In this document: in pieces, positions 43,461-54,047 of the stretch
How positions within the stretch are numbered: the first letter of the stretch is position 1
Layout: the number at the start of each line of letters is the position of its first letter
Origin: Prosopocoilus inquinatus
Taxonomy: Eukaryota > Arthropoda > Insecta > Coleoptera > Lucanidae
Reading direction: 5' to 3'
Assembly (NCBI GenBank): GCA_036172665.1
Contig: CM069877.1
Span: forward strand, 12,668,501 to 12,732,500
Length of the DNA stretch: 64,000 nucleotides
Notes under the pieces: generated by a model
What the model was told of the DNA's origin: nothing
What the model saw: the letters and a program-made list of their open reading frames with translations, nothing else
The model's database searches: none
Made by a program: the position numbers and the translations under genes

Positions 43461-44436
43461 CAGTGGCGTGCAACGTGACCTAATACGGTATACAAATTCA
43501 AGAAAACTACGTAAATTGTTTAAATAGTTTATTGCACAAGATTCAATCATATCTAATTTTTATTTTTACAATAATACAATACATGTAAGAATTACAGTGA
43601 GTAATAATTGTATAAGAATACGGTGTTTTCGAAAATACAGCGTGTTTTGAAATTCAGAAACACCAGAGGCTTTGTTTTGATTTGGTTTGTTTAACTAAGA
43701 GCGTGTTTTCGAAAGACACCGTACTCTAAATCAAATGTTTTTCTAAAAGAATTCAAATGTGTAAGTTCGAGGCGCATCATAGTTTCACAGGCGGCCCAAA
43801 GATAGCAGCACTAATTCATAAGTAAGTAACAATGAGCAGTTCATAAATTACTGAAACAAAAGGAAACAAAAATGTATTGAGAATTAAGCGATTGGACAAG
43901 CACGGCCAGCTGAATTGATAAGTCGCATAAGGGCCGTCCAGAGGGCATTAAAAAATGTTTTTGTAAAAAATGTCATGTGGCTCCCTCAAATTCAAAACTA
44001 GTGTGAAAATTACAGTATACTTGAAATTCTTGGTTATGAATAGCTTTGAAATTTAAGTTGTCAAAATAAGCGTCGCTATTGTAACGATGGTAACAACTAA
44101 TTAATTAGTGTTAGAGGGCGCTAGTTGACGTACTCCGTGGCTTGCTTTACTGGAACACGTTTCTAGGTGAATTGGACTGACCGCACGTGACAGCATCGGC
44201 TACACAGAGCTTCGCGTGCCGCATAATTATATTAATCTCCACTGGGGGCGTTTATAGTCAGCTTCGTTTCTACCTTCCTTAATTGTTCAAAAATATTATG
44301 GCTCTGATTTTTTTTCTAATGAATTAAAGAAGTTAATTCACTTCAAAAAATTCTAATGTAATGAAGAAAATATCAACATATCAATTCAATTGGCCATGGG
44401 ACAAGCCGTAGTTTCAGTGGACGGTTTCAGTTGAAC
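43461..44436. other. Intergenic DNA
   Basis: AT-rich sequence. An inverted repeat near 43619-43730 has ACGGTGTTTTCGAAAATAC against GTGTTTTCGAAAGACACCGT. A more balanced stretch (44080-44280) with GAGGGCGCTAGTTGACG is not recognised. Confidence 0.45.
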
Positions 44437-44444
44437 TGTGTTAT

Positions 44445-45310
44445 CAGGGCCCCCGCGAGGCCAAAAGCCGTCCGCGTGCCAATCCATATTTCGGCGCCCT
44501 CTGACAGATGAGTTGGAGCAAACAAAAACGGTCAATTATCAAAATTATTAGAAATTAAAAGAGAAGAAATGGGAAAAACAGAAAAATTTTCCTTCACTTT
44601 TTCTAAACATTCTCCTTCACTTTTTTCAAACATTCTCCTTCACTATTTCTAAACATTCTCCTTCACTTCTTTTAAACATTCTGCTTCGCTTTATTTAAGC
44701 ATTCTCCTTCACTTTTATTTAAACATTTTCCTTCATTTTTTTAAGTTCCTAGCTGCCGCAAGCCCCCAAAACGAAGGGAAGGGCTTTCTTCTCATCTGAC
44801 CGAGAAGAACTCTGTTTAGACGCCCCCCCGCCCCCAGAATGCAATATAGTTACTAATATTAGAAAAAAAGAAACAAAATATCAGAAAAGGAAAAAAAAAA
44901 CATAAATTTATAAAAACTTAAAAAGTGAAATATTATTTGTTTTTTTGTTAACCAAACCGTAACAGCTTACATAATTTATTTTTTTTACCTAATAAAATTA
45001 TAAAATTTTTATGAAAAATATAGCAAACGAAAATTACAAATATTAGACTTTTCTACTTTTAATTGCCGCATCAGTTAACTGTTCTGTTTTAGTCGACGTT
45101 TTGCCGTGAGGTTGACGGCTTCATCAAAACCTGTGGCTAGTTTTTCGAATAATTTATACCAGACAAGAAACTGTTTCCCATTATTATTTTCTTTTCTTGG
45201 GCGAAAAAAAATGACAAAATATGTCCAGTGACCAAGCAGCTAATTGCCGCCCCTTGAACATGGCGCCCGCGCGCACTGCACGCTTTGCACACATGGTTAC
45301 GGGGGCCCTG
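44445..45310. mobile_element. Non-autonomous hAT element, copy 1
   Basis: 866 bp with ends CAGGGCCCCCGCGA and TTACGGGGGCCCTG (inverted). The 8-bp target duplication TGTGTTAT is perfect (44437-44444 and 45311-45318). An internal 24-bp minisatellite (TTCACTTTTTCTAAACATTC type, about 7 copies, 44588-44745) is visible. No transposase is coded. TIRs and the 8-bp duplication place it in hAT. Confidence 0.92.
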
Positions 45311-47232
45311 TGTGTTATTTCAAAGTACTTTAATTTCGTTTATTGACAAAATTCATGAATCAATGAAATAAAAATCGTGCAGGCAATTACCAGCCGACAT
45401 TTAAACTTTTTGACAGTATAGTATAATTTCACTGACTATCCATAGATGGCAGCATTTAAGTACCTAACAACTAATTCATAAATATTGATTAAAGACGAAT
45501 TAATAAATTTCACCAAAGCCTTAAGGCCGAATTACACCTGCCGAGTACTGAGCCGAGACGCTCGCTTTGTTACTCGGCCGAGAAACTGTTATTAGAGCGG
45601 GTAATTGGACGGGGAATAGGCCCAGTATTGAGTGTATTCTGTATTGATCACATTAGCCAAACAGTCGGCCTAGGACTCTAGAAGTCTAGGACTCGGTCAA
45701 ATTAGTGTTGTAAATTAGAAACATTTCTAGTGGAATATTTCACATAAATTTCATTTCAGTGAAATATTTCGTAATATTCAGAAATTTCATGAAACTTATT
45801 TTAAATTTATTTGGATTTGTTTGGTAACATAAACATGACAGCGGTCACGATGAACATAAACCTATATTTACAGCTGTATTCAAAATATTGGGGAAATATA
45901 AAAAAAATGGTACACGGTTATCTTAGTTTTTTTGACAGCGTGAAAATGATTTATTAGTAGAGATTGGAATCACATATTTTGACGTCATCATTGGGCGGCG
46001 CTTGTAATGCTGCAGCTCTGCAGCAATGTTGCCAACCCTATGATTATTTATTTTATTAGCTGCACGATTTCTCTTCCTTTTACATTTAGTCGTACGCGGT
46101 AGAACTCAAAAAGTGCCAATTTAAAAATTCTCAGGATGGTAATTAAAAGCAAACATTCAAAATGAAATTGTTGAATGAAGGAAAGGAAAAAGGAAAACAA
46201 GAGACAATCGAAACAGTTTGCGAAAAAAAAAACAAACAAGAAAAGAAAAATGTACACAAGGAGAAACGACTTAAAAGTGAAAACCTTTTTGATAATCGAG
46301 AAGCACAATCAAAACGGGAAAAAAAAAGAGATTATAATTATTTAATTTGTGAAAAATAGTAAAACAATTGAAAATAAAAAAAAAACATGAAGAACTTTTT
46401 AACAGTCGAGAAAAAGTAAAATAAAAATACCTAACGACAATTATTACTTAAAAAAAAAAAAACATTACACATTCAGCGCAAAACAAAATTTACAAAAAAG
46501 AGCACACGAAGAAAGACAAATCATAATCATAATACAAAAGCAACAAAACCAAAAGTCGATTGCAACGATTTGCAGACTGTAGAAAGTCTGTTATAATTAT
46601 TCAGTTTGAAAATGTCTGACAAATGAAATATAAGCAAAAGAGAAAACTATTTTCGCCTCTTGGAAAAATGTAATCGGAATGAAAATTAAAAAAAAAAAAA
46701 ATTGATAACTCCAACGAAAAAACAAGATAAAGAAAAACAAACGACGATCGTACATTTTCCGACCAACAGCGAACGTAATAAGTACAATCAAAATCTCGAA
46801 TCAAGAGTAATACGTCATTAAGGACGAAAACTCGTACCATCTTAAAGTAATAGAGAAACACGTAAAATGCGGTAAGCGAATGAGAATTCAGTTGGCAATA
46901 TATCGCCATGTTGTCAAGCATAACCACAAACATTCGCACATAACCTTAGTAATTTATTAACCGTGTTTCGTGTGTCTGACAATTGTACGCCAATGTAATT
47001 GAGCTATTTTGACTGTAAACTGAGTCGTACTAAAAGTTCAAGTACTTCCAAACATCATTCTAGCAATCCGAGAAGTAATTATTGAGAAACGAAATAAAAG
47101 AATGTCTCGCTGTTTTTACTACATGACGTTTCATTTAAATTTCTGTTTGGCGCCACTACTTGTGGCAACGTCGGCCTATTTTGACGTCACTACCAGCTGT
47201 GACGCATTACGCTTGCTTCGTGACGGGGACTA

Positions 47233-49750
47233 TACAGGGAGATTCAGGCAACCCATTCATTAAAAGTTTACGGACTTCCTCTTTGAATTTCTATTCCATA
47301 TTTTACGGTTATAAGTTAGCGATAATGATCTATTAAAATATAATATTTTCAACTTTTGGACACTTCCGCTTGTACCGGAAGTTGCTGTCAACTTTCTTAT
47401 TTTAAATGGAATACTCCATCTTTTATTTCTGCATTTCTGAAATCTTCATGAAATTCTAAAAATATTTTGTGTAACATGTGATACAAGAAAAATTAGCCGT
47501 TTTAGAGATATTTCCATTTTTTAAAAAAAGTTCGAAGTTGCAGTACCTTGTTTATGATGCTGCCATCTTTTTGTAACAAAACCATAATTTCAATTTTTGG
47601 CCTGTAGTAGACTATGCTCATAAGCTTTTAAGTGATACCCTAATTTTACACAAAATCGTTTACGGGCTGGTTGAAAAGTAACTTCTATTCGAACTGATTT
47701 CAACTGTCGAAAAGTCATGTTTTTTAAATAGAACACCCAGTATTTTTTTATACCATAAGAATCAGAATTAAATGTGCTTTCGAACTGTATTAGCATTCCC
47801 TATACCCATCTCTTACCTTTCTCTTTCTATTCATGATTTTCTCTTTAATTTAATAAACTTAGGTTTTTTAAATTAATTTCTGACTGTAATTTCAATTTCA
47901 TTTTAAAAACCAACAAATAATATTTAAATACACATCTATCATCTGAAATTTTTGTTTACATATGCCACACATATTAGAATTCTTGGTATGACTATTTACA
48001 CATTTACAAGGAGAAATTTACACTTAGAATACAAAATTTTATGAAAACTAATAAATAAATCAGAAATATTAAAAATAATACACAAATTGTTGGTTATAAC
48101 GTTGGCTCTAAGTTGTCCTCGGCTATTATTTATTAGTAATAACTTTCTACTTTATCTAAGTAATAACACATTTTCCTCGATATAACAACTTTTTTTATTA
48201 ACTTCTGGAATTGTCGTTTTTTTTTATCATCAAATGCCTTTAATATGTCTGTGTTTGATTATTTATTTTTTGGTTCTCCGTAGCGATTAAATTGCTTTTT
48301 TTAATTCCTATTAGACACATGATTTCAAAAATTATAATTTCTCTAGTTTCCATAGCCCACTATTTAAAAATAATACCGAAAATGGAAAAAAATTATGTGT
48401 TAAAAAGAAATCATCGATAACGAGTGAACTATAAGAGATAGGTATAGGGAATGCTAATATGGGACGAAAGAACATTTAATCCTGAGTCACATGGTATAAA
48501 AATATACTAGGTGTTCCATTAAAAAAACATGACTTTTCGACAGTTGAATCATAACCAAGCAGGGCCCCCGCGATGCCAAAAGCCGCCCGCGTGCCAATCC
48601 ATATTTTGGCGCCCTCTGATAGATGAGTTGGGGCAAACAAAAATGGTCAATTATCAAAATTATTAAAAATTAAAAGAAAAGAAATGGAAAAAACAGAAAA
48701 ATTTTTTTAAACATTTTCCTTCACATTTTTTAAACATACTCCTTCACTTTTTCTAAACATTCTCCTTCCCTTTTTCTAAACATTCTCCTTCACTTCTTTT
48801 AAACATTCTGCTTCGCTTTATTTAAGCATTCTCCTTCACTTTTCTTTAAACATTTTCCTTCATTTTCTCAAGTTCCTAGCTGCCACAAGACCCCAAAAAC
48901 GAAGGGAAGCACTTTCTTCTCACCTGACCGAGAAAACCTCAGTTCAGACGCCCCCCCGCTCCCTCAGAATGCAAGTGAGCGAAGCCCGTTAGTTACTAAT
49001 ATTAGAAAAAAAGCAACAAAATCAAAAAAGCAAAAGGAACTTAAATTTATAAAAACTTAAAAAGTGATATATAATTTGTTTTTTTGTTAACCAAATTGTA
49101 ACAGCTTACATAATTTTTTCTTTTTACCTATTAACATTTTTATGAAAAATTTAACAAACGAAAATTACAAAAATTAGACTTTTCTACTTTTAATTGCCGC
49201 AGTTAACTGTTCTATGTGAGTCGACGTTTTGCCGTGAGGTTGATGGCTTCATCAAAACTTGTGGATAGTTTTTCGAATAATTTATACCAGACAAGAAACT
49301 GTTTCCCATTATTTTTATTTTCTTGGGTGAACAAAATGACAGAATATGTCCAGTGACCAAGAAGCTAATTGCCGCTCCTTGAATATGGCGCCCGCGTGCA
49401 CTGCACGCTTTGCACACATGGTTACGGGGGCCCTGTAACCAAGGTTCTGCAAGTCTGAGTTATTTTAAAAAAACGAAAATATCTCGGAAACGGTTAATCT
49501 TTCTTGTAACACATGTTGCACAAAATATTTTTAGAATTTTATGAAGATTTCAAAAATGCATTAAAAATTGGGGTATTCCATTTAAAAAAAGAAAGTTGAC
49601 AGGAACTTCCGGTATAAGCGTGTGCGAAAATTAAAAATATTATATTTTGATAGATCATCATCGTTAACTTATAACTGCAAAATATGAAACCGAAATTTAA
49701 AGGAGATGTTCGTAAACTTTTAATGAAAGCGTTGCCTGAATCTCCCTGTA
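47233..49750. mobile_element. Long-TIR element hosting a hAT insertion
   Basis: The ends TACAGGGAGATTCAGGCAAC and GTTGCCTGAATCTCCCTGTA are perfectly inverted. Arms of about 580 bp (47233-47815 with 48425-49750) match through ACTTCCGGTACAAGCG-type words, TAGAACACC and GTATAGGGAATGCTAAT. Without the 876-bp hAT copy and its target duplication it is about 1.63 kb. No transposase is seen. Confidence 0.85.
48560..49435. mobile_element. Non-autonomous hAT element, copy 2
   Basis: 876 bp, same family and orientation as 44445-45310, with ends CAGGGCCCCCGCGA and TTACGGGGGCCCTG. The 8-bp duplication TAACCAAG is perfect (48552-48559 and 49436-49443). It also carries the TTCACTTTTTCTAAACATTC minisatellite. 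It interrupts the right arm of the 47233-49750 element. Confidence 0.93.
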
Positions 49751-50540
49751 TGTAGGTATTTACGAAAGAAAAGAAACAGTTTCAGAAATCAGCGAAAAGA
49801 TATTTTCAATAAATCGATGAAGAAAGAGATCGCATTGAGTTCGAAAAAAAAAAACAAAGTCTTACATTTCTATTTAATAATCGCTGTTTTTTAATCATGC
49901 TTTTTTCAGTCCTCAGTTAGTTAAGTTTAATTTGTTGATGTTGTTATTAAGTGAAAAATCTTGATAATACGACAAAACACATTTTTTTCTACAAAAAAAA
50001 TCGAATTTGAAACTTGGTGAGTTTGCAGAGCCCCCCCCCCCTCACCATTGTGAGGAATTACCGCAAACCAATTGTTGGACGCCCCCCGGAATATTCCGGA
50101 AAAAAATACGTAATAAAAAAGTATTAAAAATAATTTTCTATGAAAACCAAAACTCTTATTGATGACGTCAAAATATGTGATTCCAGTCTCTGTTTATTAG
50201 AAATAGGCGGAAATAGGTTAGAATTATTTGACGACGGAGTTTATAAATGAATAGGCGATAGAAACATTTTTGGTAGGTAGACAATTGACAAACAGAACAA
50301 AATTTACACTTGAAAAAATTTCCTTTTTTTTACTCTTCACTCTTTACATACAGGGTATCCCAGAGCTCCGTAAAAGTTCCATAACTTTCTTGCCATTCCA
50401 AGTATCGACTCAATTTTTTTTTGTATGATAGAAGCGCTTCCATTGCACATTCTAAAATTATTTTCGTTTGTATACAGGGTATTATAAAAATATTAAAGTT
50501 ACGCTTCTTTAAATTGAAACACCCCATTTTGACTTCATTT

Positions 50541-53098
50541 TTGGATTCTACACTAAAGTCTGCGTAAATTTATTTGGAGTCATTTTTACGTATCAATCCA
50601 TACTTTTTGATGTGTCATTTTTTTTTCTTGAAAATTCCCGGATGCAAGGTTCCATTCAAAAAACCGTAACTTCTAAACGACTAAAGATGACGCAACCGAT
50701 TTTTTTTCAGTCAATGCCAAGGCTGTGGCCAATCATTCGAGATGAAGCAAAGTCGTGAATGGATGTTCCAAGGCTTGCTGCGATTTTTTTTAAATGAATA
50801 ATTATAAATAACAAAAACTCTCCATTTTTTAAATAAAACACCCTGTATATTTTCAAACCATTCCATAGAAAAATTACTATTTTCTTAATAACTCGTCGAA
50901 TATCAGAACTGGACCCAACAAACTGTACAGGCTGTTTCAAATTCGACCCTCACCATGGGGATCACGCTTATTTGAAGAGATAGAAGGTAGGTTTAAATTT
51001 GGCAAAATTGCTGAATTTGATAAGCATTAACAATCCGGAGAGAAAAAGTTTCTATGTTAACTCTTATTCGAAACAATTGTAAGAAAAGAAAAATTGTCAT
51101 TTTCTTATTTTGCCTCTATCTTCTTTATTTAAAGAGATATCAAAAAAATAAAAATACTTTCTTGAGGCACTTTTTAATTCTTTACGTAGTGGTAAACACT
51201 ATTTTTCTATAACACGTTTCGTCAAGTTGATACCATCATCAAGTTCATTTTTTCTTACGGCGCCCATATTGAAATTTAGTGACAAAAGAATCTAAATCTA
51301 CTCATTATGGCGATTACGGTAATATAGTACATGTTATAAAAATTCTTTAAAATAAGGCGAGAATAAAAATGTTTAACGTGAAATAAGAAAAATTCTAGTC
51401 AACAGAAGATAGTTGAGGGTTTAAATTAAAAACAATGTGTTCGTTAGACAGTAATTTATTAAATACTTTTTGTTGTTCAACAGAAACACAGAAACAGCAA
51501 GAAACGACCTTTGAACCTATTGAAAGAGCAAAGCTTAATATTGATTATTGAAATGTATTGATTCGACAAAGAAAAGAAATCAATTACTAACAAAAATGAC
51601 CGATGTGAGTGGGTGTATTACTTATACAGAGTAATTTTTAAAAAGTTTTATCAACTCTTGCCACGGAATTTCAACGGCATGTCTTAGCTTAGTGTTACGT
51701 AACCTCCAGATCAGTAATGAATTATTTTTGAATTGGCAAATGATTATACTACCCAAATTTCATGAGAAGCTGTATTTAACTTCACACATAACAGTAATTT
51801 TTGTTCTTGTAATATTGTAATCGATTCTCATTTTTCAAAATTACGTCTAATTGTAATATTATTGAATACTTTAAACAGCGACATCCTTCAAACGCTTTTT
51901 GACCCAACTGCATAAGGAGTGACAAGTTGAACCGACTTTGCTACATAATAGGTCATCCCATGCAAGGCGATCGTCCATGTCTGTTGTCAAAGTTTAAAAA
52001 AAAATGTTGCAAATCGTTTTTGATGAAGCCCCAAATAGAGCTGAAACAGCTTTACAGAGGCTGCTCGAGGGATTCACTCAAAAAAAAAAAATTATTTACA
52101 ACAAAATTATGTAATATTATTATTCTAAGCTATTGTTTGTTGCCCGGATATGTTCTGAAGTACCGTTCGCTTACTGTTTTTGTGTTTCTATTGTACACAC
52201 AAACAATATTTAGTAAATTAGTGTCTAACGAACACATTGTTTTTAATTTAAACCCTCAACTATCTTCTGTTAATCAGAATTTTTCTTATCTCACATTAAA
52301 CATTTTTATTCTGGCCTTGTTTTAAAGCATTTTTGTAACTTGTGCTATGTTGCCGTAATCGGCATAATGAGTAGACTCTTTTGCCACCAAATTTCAATAC
52401 GGGCGCTATAAGGAAAAATGAACTTGATGATGGTATCAACTTGACGAAAAGTGTTATAGAAAAATAGTGTTTACCACTACGTAAAGAATTAAAAAGTGCC
52501 TCAAGAAAGTATTTTTATTTTTTTGATATCTCTTTAAATAAAGAAGATAGAGGCAAAATAAGAAAATTACAATTTTTCATTTCTTACAATTACTTCGAAT
52601 AAGAGTTAACATAGAAACATTTTTTCTCCGGATTATTAATACTCATCAAATACAGCAATTTTCCCAAATTTAAACCTACCTTCTATCTCTTCAAATAAGC
52701 GAGATCCCCATGGTGAGGGTCGAATTTGAAACAGCCTGTATATCATTGAAAAGCTTGTTAAAACCGCTATGGAATGGAGTGAAAATATACAGGGTGTTTT
52801 ATTTAAAAAATGGAGTTTTTGTTATTTATAATTATTCATTAAAAAAACAAATCGTAGCACGCAACAAACAACATCCATTCACGACTTGGCTTCATCTCGA
52901 ATGATTGGCCACAGCCTTGGCATTGACTGAAAAAAAAATCGGTTGCGTTATCTTTAGTGGTTTAGAAGTTACGATTTTTTGAATGGAACCTTGTATCCAT
53001 TTTCCATTTTCAAGAAAAAAATGACTCACATCAAAAAGTATGATTGATACGTAAAAATGACTCAAATAAATTTACGCAGACTTTAGTGTAGAATCCAA
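50541..53098. mobile_element. Foldback element with arms of about 0.9 kb
   Basis: The left arm 50541-51452 is matched inverted by 52223-53098 around a 770-bp loop. Matched words include TTGGATTCTACACTAAAGTC, GATGGTATCAACTTGACGAA, AAGTGCCTCAAGAAAGTATT and CAATGTGTTCGTTAGACA. The loop encodes nothing recognisable. Small frames at 50707 (minus) and 52710 (plus) are mirror images of each other. Confidence 0.9.
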
Positions 53099-53597
53099 TG
53101 AATGAAATTTTAAAAGTTAATGACGATAAAAAATGAGATATGTATTTATATTTCATTGAAAGTGAAATATTTCATGCAATTTTTTTTTTCAATATTTCCA
53201 AAAAAATGTGTTTCATGAAATTTTTACCTCACTAGGTCAAATACACTCTCTCTGCCTAGCATTCGGCAGGTGTAATTCGGCCTTTAAGGTTGATAATAAG
53301 TCTGAAAACTTTAAATTTTTTTTTATTGTTAAAGTCATCTTTAATCGGTACCATTTTGAGAAGAATAATTAGAGGAAACTGGTTTTGTCGAGTATTCTTT
53401 CCCAGATTAATGTTTCACTTATTCATTTTATCATCTAATTCATCTTATGTAAATTAAAACCTTTTTTTTTTTAAAAAAAAAGGGTTGACTACTTCATTAA
53501 AAATGATAAAAAAGATAAAAATTAAATCATAATTAGGCATAAAGCAGATTAAAAAGGCAACATTTTTATTTTAGTTCAAAATAATCCTACAATACAC

Positions 53598-53668
53598 GCA
53601 TTGGTGGTTCAGTGGTAGAATGCTCGCCTGCCACGCGGGCGGCCCGGGTTCGATTCCCGGCCAATGCA
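53598..53668 (+). tRNA. tRNA-Gly (anticodon GCC)
   Basis: 71-nt gene. The acceptor stem GCATTGG/CCAATGC closes perfectly with discriminator A. The anticodon stem CTCGC/GCGGG frames the loop CTGCCAC with anticodon GCC. The internal A box TGGTTCAGTGG is at 53605-53615 and the B box GGTTCGATTCC at 53647-53657. A run of ten T follows at 53670-53679 and would end pol III transcription. CCA is not encoded, as usual in eukaryotes. It lies about 270 bp beyond the stop codon of the convergent receptor gene. It appears functional. Confidence 0.97.
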
Positions 53669-53857
53669 ATTTTTTTTTTTTAATTAAAATTAATTAAAAA
53701 AAAGACAAATTGCAATGGTTAGATTAATATAATAAAATACCCCGGTTATTCAATAGAAGTAGTGCTATTTCTTATTTTAGTTTAATTAGTGGGGTTATGT
53801 TACTAATTAGTGATCAAGTTTGTGATTATACATATCTTATTCCTGTAACTGGAGTAT

Positions 53858-53863
53858 TTTATT
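53858..53863 (-). terminator. Possible polyadenylation signal of the receptor gene
   Basis: AATAAA on the minus strand, 74 nt beyond the stop codon. Canonical sequence and plausible spacing; AATAAA is not rare in such AT-rich DNA. Confidence 0.45.
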
Positions 53864-53936
53864 TTAAATGTTTGTTACTATAAGAAGTGTGAGTTCAATT
53901 ACCTTATTTGATTCTTGGGAATACTTGAAATCGTGA

Positions 53937-54047
53937 TTATTCGTCTGCAGATAATTCCGTTGCCGATGAGTTACACTTGGAATCCGGAATTTTCGCCAAA
54001 TCGAACTGAATTAAAATAACCATGTACGTCGTCGTAGCGGCGATCAA
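53937..54047 (-). CDS. Gustatory receptor last exon (TYMVILIQF motif)
   Basis: 111 nt including TAA, 37 codons. The exon opens with LIAATTTYMVILIQF, the diagnostic C-terminal motif of insect gustatory receptors, followed by a short hydrophilic tail. Exon length and phase-0 entry match typical last exons of the family. Confidence 0.85.
   Translation of the reverse strand: MIAATTTYMVILIQFDLAKIPDSKCNSSATELSADE

Larger units (their letters stand above)
45959..50191. mobile_element. Inverted-repeat pair around nested elements
   Basis: AGAGATTGGAATCACATATT then TTGACGTCATC (45959-45989) is matched inverted by 50161-50191 with one mismatch. The interval holds an A-rich region (46.1-46.8 kb), the element at 47233-49750 and unassigned DNA. 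Confidence 0.65.
45519..53289. mobile_element. Outer inverted-repeat element split by nested insertions
   Basis: CCTTAAGGCCGAATTACACC then TGCCGA at 45519-45544 pairs with the complement at 53261-53289 (one-base indel). Inside, GGTCAAAT occurs on both sides (45695-45702 and 53236-53243) and GAAATATTTCAC-type words follow. The 7.5 kb between consists of further inverted-repeat elements, so an originally short element appears split open. Confidence 0.65.

Noticed and set aside
51927..52325. 132-codon plus frame
   Set aside because: It runs from the loop into the right arm of the foldback, with no domain or coding-like composition.
50707..52904. Frames at 50707 (minus) and 52710 (plus) sharing KIYRVFYLKNG
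   Set aside because: They are mirror copies from the arms of the foldback element, encoded by its ATACAGGGTGTTTTATTTAA words.
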